This document shows, piece after piece, positions 36,870 to 45,028 of a stretch of 64,000 bases of DNA (position 1 is its first letter; each line of letters opens with the position of its first letter). Source of the DNA: Pigmentiphaga litoralis (GTDB lineage Bacteria; Pseudomonadota; Gammaproteobacteria; Burkholderiales; Burkholderiaceae_B). A program made the translations under genes and the position numbers. The notes under the pieces were generated by a model that had not been told where the DNA came from, did not search any database, and saw nothing but the letters and a program-made list of their open reading frames with translations. The stretch covers positions 1,936,801 to 2,000,800 of the forward strand of contig NZ_BMXQ01000001.1 in NCBI RefSeq assembly GCF_014651835.1, given 5' to 3'.

Positions 36870-37598
36870 TTAGATGACCTCTGCGAATTCCGGATCGCCG
36901 GCGCACAGGTATTCCCACATTCGTTCAAAGATCCGTCCGGCGCGCGTGGCTCGCTGCGCGCACTGGTCCGGGGTCAATCCAGGCGCGTCCGCCAGGCCGG
37001 CGGCGCGCAATTGCAGTTCGATGCGCGCGGCGTCTTCCAGATACCAGGTCAGCACCACGGCTTCCTCGATGGAAGCCGCCGCGATCACGGTGCCGTTACC
37101 CTGCATGACCACGGCCGGACCGGCGCCCAGGGTGCTTGCCACGCCCGCGGCCTGGGCCTCGGTGCGGATCAGCTGCGGGTCCTGCCACAGCGGCACGCCG
37201 GGTGAAAAGTACGATCCCATGCCATGGCGCGGCGACGGCGTGATGCCCGCTGCCGACAGCGTCATGACGTCGCGCGGCATGCTGCGGATCACCGACTGCA
37301 CGTCGGGGCGCCGCTGGTAGATCTGCTGATGGATACGCACTTCGCCCAGGACGCCCTCGGGCAGTTCGCCGTTGACCGGAACGACCACGCCGTCTTCGGT
37401 CGGGTCGATCAGGCCCATGGGCCGGGCCGCGCATACCAGAAAGGAATCGGCATCCAGCCGCAGGCTGCAATGGCCGTAGGCATGCACCAGGCCCGCACGG
37501 GACAGGGCCCTGGCCGCGGCGCGCACCAGGCTCTGGTGGCGGGCGGTCGGGACGGCGGCCGCTTCAGGGCCTACCGCATCGGCCTGGAAGTCGGTCAT
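36870..37598 (-). CDS. Class II aldolase/adducin-family protein, probable decarboxylase
   Basis: Protein of 242 residues with the family pattern VHAYGHCSLRLD, then RSMPRDVMTLSAAG, HGMGSYF and late GNGTVIAA. The usual metal histidine motif HGH is replaced here by scattered histidines, so the metal site should be checked. Family members beside extradiol dioxygenases decarboxylate carboxylated intermediates: CmtD in p-cumate degradation and PhtC for dihydroxyphthalate. The ATGA overlap with the dioxygenase gene and the following semialdehyde dehydrogenase fit removal of a carboxyl group from a ring-cleavage product. An aldolase role is less likely. Confidence 0.75.
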   Translation of the reverse strand: MTDFQADAVGPEAAAVPTARHQSLVRAAARALSRAGLVHAYGHCSLRLDADSFLVCAARPMGLIDPTEDGVVVPVNGELPEGVLGEVRIHQQIYQRRPDVQSVIRSMPRDVMTLSAAGITPSPRHGMGSYFSPGVPLWQDPQLIRTEAQAAGVASTLGAGPAVVMQGNGTVIAAASIEEAVVLTWYLEDAARIELQLRAAGLADAPGLTPDQCAQRATRAGRIFERMWEYLCAGDPEFAEVI

Positions 37599-38458
37599 GT
37601 CTTGAATTCCGGAATATCGGGACGCGAGCCCCACATGCAGAACGACGACGGCACCATCGGGAAATCACGAGGGCGATATGTTTTTTCGTCTTCCTCGGTG
37701 ATCATGCGTACGCCCGTCGAGTATTCGTAGACCATGCCGTCCGGGCCTTCGAAATACAGGAACATGGCGCCCGACGTGGGGTGGCGGCCGGGCCCGAACT
37801 TGATCGGAATATTCCGCTCGCGCAGGATGTAATACGCGCGCATGACGTCGTCGATGCTTTCGACCTGGTGATTGATGTGCTGCACGCCCGGAAAGCTGGA
37901 CGGAAACAGCGCGATCTTGTGATGCACGTCGTCGATCCGCAGCAAGGCCGCTTCGCCGATGCGATCGCTGACCTTGGCGCCGAGCAGGGTCGTCCAGAAT
38001 GCCTCGTCACGGCGACCGTCCAGCGTCCGCAGGCCGATGTGGCTGAAGCCGGTGATGCCGGCATCCCGTGAGCCGAAGAAACGGCGGCCGCTGTGATGCG
38101 GCGCAAACACCAGTTCGATCCGGTTGCCCGACAGGTCGTTGAACCGGATGAAGTCGCGCGCGTGACGCTGCTCGGCTTCTTCTGCCGTGCCGCGCACCGC
38201 CCGCACACCGGCGTTTTCCAGCGTCTGCAGGGCGTCGTCCAGTTCCTTGGCGGTGTCGACTTCGAACGCCGCGGTGTGGTCCCGCGCGTCGCCATCAAAG
38301 TAGACCAGCGTGTGGTCGCGGCTGTCGGACCGCAGGTAAACGGTCTTGCTGGACCGCTCGGCTACTTCAAGCCCGAGAACGTCGGTGGCGTATTTGACCG
38401 AGGCATCCAGGTCGGGGGTACCGAGCCGGACGTAGCGGATATCGTGCAAATGAATCAC
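37595..38458 (-). CDS. VOC-family extradiol ring-cleavage dioxygenase
   Basis: Two-domain type I extradiol dioxygenase of 287 residues, BphC/2,3-dihydroxybiphenyl-dioxygenase-like. Putative Fe(II) ligands are His140 (FSHIGLRT), His197 (VQHINHQV) and Glu245 (VYEYS), with the GRHPTSGAMF loop of the active site. It cleaves a catechol next to the diol. First gene of the minus-strand module, divergent from a GntR regulator 195 bases away. Coupling to a class II aldolase-type decarboxylase suggests a carboxylated catechol substrate, but that is inference. Confidence 0.88.
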   Translation of the reverse strand: MIHLHDIRYVRLGTPDLDASVKYATDVLGLEVAERSSKTVYLRSDSRDHTLVYFDGDARDHTAAFEVDTAKELDDALQTLENAGVRAVRGTAEEAEQRHARDFIRFNDLSGNRIELVFAPHHSGRRFFGSRDAGITGFSHIGLRTLDGRRDEAFWTTLLGAKVSDRIGEAALLRIDDVHHKIALFPSSFPGVQHINHQVESIDDVMRAYYILRERNIPIKFGPGRHPTSGAMFLYFEGPDGMVYEYSTGVRMITEEDEKTYRPRDFPMVPSSFCMWGSRPDIPEFKT

Positions 38459-38524
38459 TGCCTGTCTCCTGACACGCGGGCCATCGCTCGCTGTTCACTG
38501 CGCTTTTTTATAAGATAGACGCCG

Positions 38525-38578
38525 CGAATATCGAAGTCAAAGCGTTTTATCGAGATTTTCTGGTTTTCCCTATATTCG
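38525..38578. promoter_or_regulatory. Candidate regulatory repeats in divergent promoter region
   Basis: In the 195-base gap between the dioxygenase and GntR genes, CGAATAT (38525-38531) and ATATTCG (38572-38578) form inverted copies 40 bases apart, each followed or preceded by TCGAAG. These might be two half-sites for the GntR protein; the evidence is weak. An AT-rich stretch near 38506-38516 may be a promoter. Confidence 0.3.
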
Positions 38579-38653
38579 GTTCGAAGACCCGAAAGTCCTC
38601 TACACTTCCGCTTGTCGACCTTGCCTTGCGATGCTCACGCATCGTCCCGTTCC

Positions 38654-39478
38654 ATGCCGGACATCTCCGCCGCCCTGCCCCCCCTGGCGCACGCCGCCGC
38701 CCCCACGACATTGGTCGGGTCGGCCTACGCAAGCCTGCGCCGCGACATCATTGAAGGCCGCTTGCCGCCCGGCTCGCGCCTGCGGGTCGAACACTTGAAG
38801 GATTCGTATGGCGTGGGCGCCGGCACTCTGCGGGAGGCCCTGGCCCTGCTGGTATCGGACGCGCTGGTGATCGTGCATGGGCAGCGGGGCTTTCACGTCA
38901 CCCCGATTTCACTGGACGACTTCCTGGATATCACCCGCAACCGCATGCTGATGGAAAGCGAAGCGCTGCGCCAGTCGATTGCCGTGGGCGACGACGTCTG
39001 GGAAAGCCGGGTGATCGCGGCCTTTCATCGCCTGCGACGAGCGGAAGAACGGCTGGCCGTGGACCGGCCCGGCCGCTTCAACGAGTGGGAAGAGCGCAAC
39101 CGCGAATTTCACCAGGCGCTGATCAGCGCCTGCAACTCACGGTGGATGCATCACTTTCTGGGAATTCTGTACCAGCAGGCCGAGCGCTACCGGCGCCTGA
39201 CCATCGTGCGCGACCCGATTCCACGCGATCTGCACGACGAGCACCAGGGGATCCTGGATGCCACGCTGGCGCGCGATGCGGACCTGGCGTCGCGGCTGCT
39301 GCGCGAGCACATCGGCACCACGTATGAGGCGGTCAAGCACCTGCCGGCACACCTGTTCGACGGGTCGACGCCCTCTCCCCAGCCGATGTCCCTGCACGAA
39401 GCGCCGGCGCCTTATGCCGACGCTCCCCAGGTGGGATCGTCACGCACGGTCGACGCGGATCTCACGCAAGACCGCTGA
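38654..39478 (+). CDS. GntR-family transcriptional regulator (FCD/FadR subfamily)
   Basis: Protein of 274 residues from ATG 38654; a TTG at 38612 is an alternative. The winged helix (YASLRRDIIEGRLPPGSRLR, GVGAGTLREALALLVSDALV) is followed by an all-helical FCD domain with metal-type residues (EFHQALISAC, HDEHQGILDATLARD, LLREHIGTTYE). FCD regulators usually bind organic acids. It is divergent from the extradiol dioxygenase gene and likely controls that operon. The C-terminal 40 residues are an unstructured Pro/Ser tail. Confidence 0.9.
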   Translation: MPDISAALPPLAHAAAPTTLVGSAYASLRRDIIEGRLPPGSRLRVEHLKDSYGVGAGTLREALALLVSDALVIVHGQRGFHVTPISLDDFLDITRNRMLMESEALRQSIAVGDDVWESRVIAAFHRLRRAEERLAVDRPGRFNEWEERNREFHQALISACNSRWMHHFLGILYQQAERYRRLTIVRDPIPRDLHDEHQGILDATLARDADLASRLLREHIGTTYEAVKHLPAHLFDGSTPSPQPMSLHEAPAPYADAPQVGSSRTVDADLTQDR

Positions 39479-39493
39479 TCGCAGACGAAAAAA

Positions 39494-39521
39494 AACCGCG
39501 CTCCCGAAAAGGACCGCGGTT
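39494..39521. terminator. Bidirectional terminator between convergent genes
   Basis: Stem AACCGCG (39494-39500) and CGCGGTT (39515-39521) with a 14-base loop, preceded by A7 (U tract on the minus strand) and followed by TCTTTC. It separates the convergent GntR and PDR reductase genes. Confidence 0.7.
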
Positions 39522-39542
39522 CTTTCATTTAGCGCTGGCGGC

Positions 39543-40499
39543 TTACAGATCCAGCACCAGGCTCTTGCCCTTGCACCCGGACACGCAGACCATCATGGTC
39601 TTGTTCGATGCGCGTTCGCGTTCGGTCAGCACCGAATCGCGATGCTCGGGTTCGCCTTCGATCACCGACGTTTCGCAGGCGCCGCAGACGCCTTCACGGC
39701 AGCTGTAGTCGCAATCCACGCCCGCATCCAGCAGCGCGTCCAGCAGCGACTTGCCTGCCGGGATGTCCAGCGTCTTCTTGCTGCGCTTGAGCTCGACACG
39801 GTAGGCAGAGTCCTGCACCGCTTCGACTTCGCCCGCCGCCGCGAACCGCTCGACATGGACGTTGGGAAAGTTCAGTTCCGCACAGGCGGCTTCGAACGCG
39901 TTCAGCATCGGCGTCGGGCCGCAGCAGTAGAAGTGCGTGTCGGCCGAATGCTGCGCCAGGAAGCCCTTCAGGTCAGGCGGGCCGCCCTTGTCTTCGTCGA
40001 AGTGCGTGGTGACCATGGCTTCATGACCCAGCAGTTCTTCCGAAAACGCCGCTTCGGACTTGGACCGCGCACAGTACAGCATCTCGACCGGCTTGCCCAA
40101 GTCGCGCAGGCGGTTGAACATGCAGTAGATAGGCGTGACGCCAATCCCGCCCGCGACCAGCACCGACTTGGGCGCGATCTCGTCCAGCTTGAAGTTGTTG
40201 CGCGGCAGCGAGACCTTGATGATCGTGCCGACACGCAGATTCTCGTGGACGAACTTCGAGCCACCGCGGCTGTTCTTGTCGTTCAGCACGCCCACCACAT
40301 AGCGGTTCCGTTCGTTCGGCGAATTCCACAGCGAATAGCTGCGGACCAGACCATTGTCCAGATGCAGGTCGATGTGCGAACCGGCTTCGAACGGGGGCAA
40401 TTCGCCGCCTTCGGCAGCACGAAATTCGATGCTGATGATGCCTTTGGCTTCGTGGCGGATGGTGTGGATCAGGACCGGAATGAGTGAGCTGGTATTCAT
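39543..40499 (-). CDS. PDR/VanB-family oxygenase reductase
   Basis: Protein of 318 residues with three modules in order: FMN-binding barrel (RSYSLWNSP near residue 55), NAD-binding domain (GGIGVTPI, then YCCGPTPM) and a C-terminal plant-type [2Fe-2S] domain (CREGVCGACE with a later Cys in MMVCVSGCKG). This is the layout of phthalate dioxygenase reductase and VanB, which pass electrons from NADH to a Rieske oxygenase. It is last in the operon whose Rieske subunit lies two genes upstream, making a two-component oxygenase. The start at 40499 gives the usual length. Confidence 0.92.
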   Translation of the reverse strand: MNTSSLIPVLIHTIRHEAKGIISIEFRAAEGGELPPFEAGSHIDLHLDNGLVRSYSLWNSPNERNRYVVGVLNDKNSRGGSKFVHENLRVGTIIKVSLPRNNFKLDEIAPKSVLVAGGIGVTPIYCMFNRLRDLGKPVEMLYCARSKSEAAFSEELLGHEAMVTTHFDEDKGGPPDLKGFLAQHSADTHFYCCGPTPMLNAFEAACAELNFPNVHVERFAAAGEVEAVQDSAYRVELKRSKKTLDIPAGKSLLDALLDAGVDCDYSCREGVCGACETSVIEGEPEHRDSVLTERERASNKTMMVCVSGCKGKSLVLDL

Positions 40500-40518
40500 G
40501 GACGGATATCTGGAAGCG

Positions 40519-40938
40519 TTAGGCGCTCGCGCGCAGGGCGTAATCGAGGCTGGCAAATGCGTCGATTTCCACGGTCAGGCTGGGAAAAACGAGTGCGTTC
40601 ACCCCGACCAAAGTAGAACAAGGATACGGCACCTGGAAAAATTCTTTCCGGGCCCGTCCGACTTCGTCCTTGTCCTGGATGTCGGTGACGTAAATGACCA
40701 GTTTATAAATATTTTCGACCGTACCGCCAGCGGCTTCGACCAACGCCCGTATTTTGTTCAGGATCACCCGTGTCTGCTCGTAGGTGCCGAGCGGGGCGTC
40801 GACCGTCGATTCGGGGTTCGCGGTCACGCCGGACAACGAGATCTCGTTGCCCCGCACCAGGCAATTGGACCACGTCATCGTGTCGCGTTCGGGCAGCGAC
40901 GAAGCGATGACGCGGCGGACCGGTGCGGGGGTGCTCAT
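40519..40938 (-). CDS. RidA/YjgF-family protein lacking the usual arginine
   Basis: Protein of 139 residues. The RidA fold is visible (LVRGNEISLSG, TYEQTRVILNKIRALVEAAGG, YVTDIQDKDEV, TVEIDAFA). At the position of the carboxylate-binding arginine of canonical imine deaminases (Arg105 in E. coli RidA) this protein has Cys107 in PYPCSTL. Some family members, including 2-aminomuconate deaminase, act in aromatic pathways, and sequence context between a Rieske oxygenase and its reductase supports a catabolic role. Without the arginine, classic 2-iminoacid hydrolysis is doubtful. ATGA overlap with the Rieske gene. Confidence 0.82.
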   Translation of the reverse strand: MSTPAPVRRVIASSLPERDTMTWSNCLVRGNEISLSGVTANPESTVDAPLGTYEQTRVILNKIRALVEAAGGTVENIYKLVIYVTDIQDKDEVGRARKEFFQVPYPCSTLVGVNALVFPSLTVEIDAFASLDYALRASA

Positions 40939-41966
40939 GCCGCCTTGTCTTGCAGCTGCTCGAGCTGGGCCGAGGCCAGCTTGCGCATATGACGGCGCAG
41001 CCGCACGATGCCGATGTCATGCTGGTACAGGTTCTCGCGCGTATTGGCGTCAGGTTCCATTTCTTCCAGCATCACACGGTCCTGCTCCAGCACGGCCCAG
41101 TGCCGCGCTTCCAGACGGTTCTGGTACAGGAAACGCCAGGCATCGCGCTGCCAGCCCTGCACGCGGCGCACGCGCCAGTGGAACACGGCCGACAGCTTTT
41201 CGTTGATCGGCGTGTAGATGCCGACGATGCCGAAGCTGCCGCCCGGGCCGCCCGACTTCGGATACGGGATTTCGAGCAGCATGTAATGGATGCCGGTGTC
41301 GGCCCATTCGGTCCAGTCGAAGTTCATGTTGCGCTGGCCCTTCTTTTCGAAGATGAAGCCAGTGGGCGTGTCGCGCACGCCAAATTCCGCAACGGTCGAG
41401 CCTTCGGCCATCGAGTGCGACTGCTTGTGCAGATAGGTCCCGTGCATCGGGTCCATCACGTTGTCGATCACGTAGCGGTAGTCGCCCTTCCACTCGGTGT
41501 AGCAGAGGAAGTTGGACCAGGTCGCGTCATCGGTCAGCTGTTCCGGCAGGTTCAGCGGCGGCGGGGTCTCAATCTGTTCGCTGCTGTTGTACAGGAAGAT
41601 CGCGCCGGCCACTTCCTTCAGGTGGAAGTACCGTGCGGCGCGTTTGCCTTCCAGGCTGCAACCCGGGCTGCCGGGCACGCTGGTGACCACGCCGTCCTTG
41701 CGGATCTGCACGCCATGGTAGCCGCAGGCGATCCGGTCGCCCATCGGGATACCTTGCGACAGCGGTGCGCCGCGGTGCGGGCAGTGGTCTTCCAGCGCGT
41801 ACGGCGTGCCGTCGGCATCGCGCCAGATGGCGAATTTCTGGCCGAGGCGGCGCAGCGAAATCGGCTTGTCGGTCACGAAGTCCGATGGGCAGATCGGGTA
41901 CCAGAGGTCTTTCAGGCCGACGGCCAACAGGTCATCAGGGGTTTGGTATTTGGTGCTCATTGCCAT
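40935..41966 (-). CDS. Rieske non-heme iron aromatic oxygenase, catalytic subunit
   Basis: Protein of 343 residues. The Rieske [2Fe-2S] motif is CPHRG and CGYHG in the N-terminal third, and the mononuclear iron motif DNVMDPMHGTYLHKQSH supplies Asp (bridge), two His and a later Asp/Glu. It is of the VanA/phthalate-4,5-dioxygenase alpha-only class, with no beta subunit in the operon. Electrons come from the PDR reductase two genes downstream. Reaction could be dihydroxylation, monooxygenation or O/N-demethylation; family alone does not decide. A start at 41966 or two residues later is equally good. Confidence 0.92.
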   Translation of the reverse strand: MAMSTKYQTPDDLLAVGLKDLWYPICPSDFVTDKPISLRRLGQKFAIWRDADGTPYALEDHCPHRGAPLSQGIPMGDRIACGYHGVQIRKDGVVTSVPGSPGCSLEGKRAARYFHLKEVAGAIFLYNSSEQIETPPPLNLPEQLTDDATWSNFLCYTEWKGDYRYVIDNVMDPMHGTYLHKQSHSMAEGSTVAEFGVRDTPTGFIFEKKGQRNMNFDWTEWADTGIHYMLLEIPYPKSGGPGGSFGIVGIYTPINEKLSAVFHWRVRRVQGWQRDAWRFLYQNRLEARHWAVLEQDRVMLEEMEPDANTRENLYQHDIGIVRLRRHMRKLASAQLEQLQDKAA

Positions 41967-41975
41967 GCTCCTGCG

Positions 41976-42197
41976 TTAGTTGGCGAGCCGCGCCAGCTCT
42001 TTGGTGAGGATCTCCTCGGTCCACGGACGCGCGTCCATGCCCGGAGGGCCATAGTTGTTCAGGTATTCGACCAGGCCGGACAGTTCATGCACGCCGCTGC
42101 TGAACGCGCGTTCGAGCGAGTCGCCCAGCAGGTTCTCGTAGGCCGTCGGCTCGCGCTTGCGGGCCTGATGGGGTTCCAGATAACGATCTTGCATCAT
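41976..42197 (-). CDS. Small conserved protein of Rieske operons, 73 residues
   Basis: Short protein with the pattern DRYLEPHQARKREPTAYENLLGD, then YGPPGMDARPWTEEILTKEL. Similar small proteins, often labelled recombinase-like helix-turn-helix domain proteins, are found next to Rieske oxygenases; there is no evidence that it recombines DNA. A full GGAGGT site lies three bases before ATG 42197 and six before the adjacent ATG 42194. The upstream gene's stop overlaps (ATGA). It might be an assembly factor or small accessory subunit of the oxygenase; that is a guess. Confidence 0.6.
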   Translation of the reverse strand: MMQDRYLEPHQARKREPTAYENLLGDSLERAFSSGVHELSGLVEYLNNYGPPGMDARPWTEEILTKELARLAN

Positions 42198-42565
42198 TTA
42201 CCTCCATTTCTCACCCGCTCGCGAATGCGTTCGCGAACCGGGACAAAGTCATACGTTGGAAAACACTCGGTGCGGAACACGCCCCAGGCGGACCGTTCCA
42301 GTTCGACGTTCACCAGCGGCAGCAGGTGCGCGGGAACGTCGAGCGTCACGATCTGGCCGAACCCCATGGCCACCGTCCACGACACCACTTTCACGCCTTC
42401 TGGCGGAAAGCGCTCCCACCAGTCGGCGTCCTTCAGCCTGGTCTGGACGGCGTCGAGGTTGTTCGACTGATCGTGCTTGAGCAGCACGGTCAGCAGAATG
42501 TTCGGCGACGGCACGGCGGCCGGGGCGGCGTCGGGTGGGTTCATCATCGGGCTCGGGTCGGCCAT
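42194..42565 (-). CDS. Conserved protein of unknown function in Rieske operon, 123 residues
   Basis: Starts at ATG 42565, sharing one base with the preceding stop. The N-terminal 30 residues are Pro/Ala-rich and disordered. The folded part (NILLTVLLKHDQSNNLDAVQ, PPEGVKVVSWTVAMGFGQIVTLDVP, WGVFRTECFPTYDF) looks like a small alpha/beta dimeric barrel, similar to ferredoxin-like monooxygenase or EthD-type folds. I do not recognise a named family. Conservation of the histidine and the aromatic FRTECFPTYDF segment hints at a functional site. Always coupled here to the Rieske oxygenase genes. Confidence 0.6.
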   Translation of the reverse strand: MADPSPMMNPPDAAPAAVPSPNILLTVLLKHDQSNNLDAVQTRLKDADWWERFPPEGVKVVSWTVAMGFGQIVTLDVPAHLLPLVNVELERSAWGVFRTECFPTYDFVPVRERIRERVRNGGK

Positions 42566-43527
42566 CAACGCTTGTCGGTCAGGAACTTGCCGTCCGGACC
42601 CTTGGTGCCGACCTGGCGGCGCGTGTGGCCGTCCAGGCCGCCGTCGATCGCCCATTCGGCGAACACGGTCGGGCCCGGCTCGAATTCACGGGCTTCCCAT
42701 TCGGCGTCCAGGTAGTCGTCATCGGCGTAGTACTCGATCAGGCCGCCGGCCGGCGACTTGAAGTACCAGAAATAGGCCGACGAAATCGGGTGGCGGCCGG
42801 GGCCCAGCTGCGTTTCCCAACCCAGGCGCGACATGGCCATGCCGCCGCCGAACACCTCGTGGATGTCGCGCACGGCGAAGGCCACGTGGTTCAGGCCCGG
42901 CTTGCCGTGCGGCGGCTGCAGCAGGAAGATGTCGTGGTGACCGCCTTCGGGCGCGCAGCGCAGGAACGCGCCCTTGTTGGGGTAGCGGTCGGAGGCCACG
43001 AACCCGAAGTTGTCGGTGTAGAACTTCTCGACGGCGTTCACGTCCTTCACGAAGAAGACCACGTGGCCCACTTCGATCGGGGTCGCGCGTTCATAGATCG
43101 GGCTGCGCTGGTTGCGGCGCGACTTGTCGGTCCAGGTGTTCATGCCCGCGACTTCCATTTCGACGTCGATCTTGCGCGTCTTCTGGAAGCGGACGGCCAG
43201 GCCGTTGGGGTCCGTGCAGCCGATGCGGCCGGCGTTGTCGTTCACGTAGCCCGGCAGGTTCTTCACGATCTCGGTAAAGCGCGCGATGACTTCGTCGCTC
43301 GACACGCCCCACACCACTTCGCGCAGCGTCGGGCCGTCTTCGATCCCGGCCGGCAGGCCCGGAAAGTCGGTCGTCTTGGCGATCACGCGGCAACGGTTCA
43401 TGGTTTCGAACACCAGCGACTTGTCGGTCTCCTCGACCAGGGTCATGCCCCAGTCGGCGAAGAACTTCTTGCAGGTCGCCAGATCGTCCACGCCGTAGGT
43501 GATCTCGTCAATGCCCAGTACATCCAT
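42565..43527 (-). CDS. VOC-family extradiol dioxygenase
   Basis: Two-domain protein of 320 residues. The start at 43527 has AGGAG six bases upstream. Putative iron ligands are His155 (EVGHVVFFV), His214 (GLNHVAFAV) and Glu265 (LIEYY), together with the GRHPISSAYFWYF loop, giving a complete type I extradiol site. It would cleave the diol made by the Rieske oxygenase of the same operon. It differs from the dioxygenase at 37.6 kb, so the two loci should act on different catechols. Confidence 0.88.
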   Translation of the reverse strand: MDVLGIDEITYGVDDLATCKKFFADWGMTLVEETDKSLVFETMNRCRVIAKTTDFPGLPAGIEDGPTLREVVWGVSSDEVIARFTEIVKNLPGYVNDNAGRIGCTDPNGLAVRFQKTRKIDVEMEVAGMNTWTDKSRRNQRSPIYERATPIEVGHVVFFVKDVNAVEKFYTDNFGFVASDRYPNKGAFLRCAPEGGHHDIFLLQPPHGKPGLNHVAFAVRDIHEVFGGGMAMSRLGWETQLGPGRHPISSAYFWYFKSPAGGLIEYYADDDYLDAEWEAREFEPGPTVFAEWAIDGGLDGHTRRQVGTKGPDGKFLTDKR

Positions 43528-43549
43528 GTTGCTCTCCTGATGCGCCATC

Positions 43550-45025
43550 TCAGTTTGCCCAGCCCAGCGGTTGCTCATTGGTGCCCCAATACATGGCCTT
43601 CTGCTCCATGTATTGCAAGATGCCGAGCCGGCCTTTTTCGCGGCCAAGGCCACTGTCGCGCCAGCCGCCGAACGGGGTCGAAATGGAAAACTGCTTGTAG
43701 GTGTTGATCCAGACGGTGCCTGCCTGGACTTCCCGGCCAATCTTCCAGGCCTTCTTGAAGTCGCGGGTCCAGATGCCGGCGGCCAGCGCGTACACGCTGT
43801 CGTTGGCCTGCTCGATCAGATCGCGTTCATTGCTGAAGGGCATGGCGACCAGTACCGGGCCAAAGATTTCTTCCTGGCACGTGCGGTTCTGGTTGTTCAG
43901 GCCTTCGATGATGGTAGGACGATAGAAGTAGCCGTTTTCGTGCCCGGCCACCGACGGACGCTCGCCGCCGGTGCGGATCTGGCCGCCTTCGCTCACGCCC
44001 AGCGCCACGTATTGCTCGATCGATTCGCGGTGCTTGGCGGTGATCAGCGGCCCCATCTGGGTCTTTTCGTCGGCCGGATCCCCCACGCGCAGGCGGGCAG
44101 CGCCGGCTGCCAGGCGGTCCAGCACTTCGTCATAGATGCTGGCGTCGACGAACAGGCGCGAACCGGCAATGCAGGACTCGCCCGACGAACTGAAGATGCC
44201 GTACAGGATGCCGTTGACGGCATGGTCCAGGTCGGCGTCCTTGAACACCATGGTTGGCGACTTGCCGCCCAGTTCCATCGACACCGGCATCATCTTGTCG
44301 GCTGCGATGTGCGCAATGTGCTTGCCGGTGGTGGTGCCACCGGTAAACGATACGCGCTTGACCAGCGGATGCTTGGTGATTGCGTCGCCCAGCACCGAGC
44401 CCTTGCCCGGCAATACGCTGATCAGGCCCTTGGGCACGCCGGCGGCTTCGCAGATTTTTGCCAGTTCCAGCGCGGCCAGCGGCGTGATTTCGGCAGGCTT
44501 GACCACGACGGCGTTGCCAGCGGCCAGCGCCGGCGCCATCTTCTGGGCTTCGCTCGCGATCGGCGAGTTCCACGGGGTAATGGCCGCGACGACGCCCATC
44601 GGCTCGTACACGCTCATGGTGACGAAGTCACCGCGTGACGGCGTAATCGTTTCTTCCAGGGTCTCGCAGGCAGCGGCAAAAAACTGGAAGGTGCCGGCGG
44701 CGCTGGCCACCAGGCCACGCGTTTCGCTGATCGGCTTGCCGTTGTCCAGGCGCTGCATTTGCGCCAGTTCTTCGGAACGCTCGCGTATCAGTTGCGCGAC
44801 GCGATACAGCACGGCAGCGCGTTCATGCGGCTTCTTCTGGGCCCAGCCGCTTTCGCGGAAGGCCTTGTGCGCGCCCTGGATCGCTTCTTCAACGTCGTCC
44901 AGGCTGGCGGCGTTCAACCAGGCATGCGGCTCGCCGGTGGCCGGATACAGGGTGGCGTAACGGTCGCCGCCGCCCAGCCGCCACTCGCCGGCGATACAGA
45001 TCGGAAGGGTTTTCTCGTTGCTCAT
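43550..45025 (-). CDS. Aldehyde dehydrogenase family protein
   Basis: Protein of 491 residues with general base Glu in MELGGKS, nucleophile Cys in SSGESCIAG, and the oxyanion Asn in TPWNSPI. It falls outside the muconate-semialdehyde subgroup of the other two (no IPRGAANF segment) and looks closer to betaine-aldehyde or hydroxysalicylaldehyde-type enzymes. It is encoded between the ThDP enzyme, three bases upstream, and the extradiol dioxygenase. A natural hypothesis is that it oxidises the aldehyde released by the ThDP decarboxylase. Confidence 0.9.
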   Translation of the reverse strand: MSNEKTLPICIAGEWRLGGGDRYATLYPATGEPHAWLNAASLDDVEEAIQGAHKAFRESGWAQKKPHERAAVLYRVAQLIRERSEELAQMQRLDNGKPISETRGLVASAAGTFQFFAAACETLEETITPSRGDFVTMSVYEPMGVVAAITPWNSPIASEAQKMAPALAAGNAVVVKPAEITPLAALELAKICEAAGVPKGLISVLPGKGSVLGDAITKHPLVKRVSFTGGTTTGKHIAHIAADKMMPVSMELGGKSPTMVFKDADLDHAVNGILYGIFSSSGESCIAGSRLFVDASIYDEVLDRLAAGAARLRVGDPADEKTQMGPLITAKHRESIEQYVALGVSEGGQIRTGGERPSVAGHENGYFYRPTIIEGLNNQNRTCQEEIFGPVLVAMPFSNERDLIEQANDSVYALAAGIWTRDFKKAWKIGREVQAGTVWINTYKQFSISTPFGGWRDSGLGREKGRLGILQYMEQKAMYWGTNEQPLGWAN

Positions 45026-45028
45026 GGC

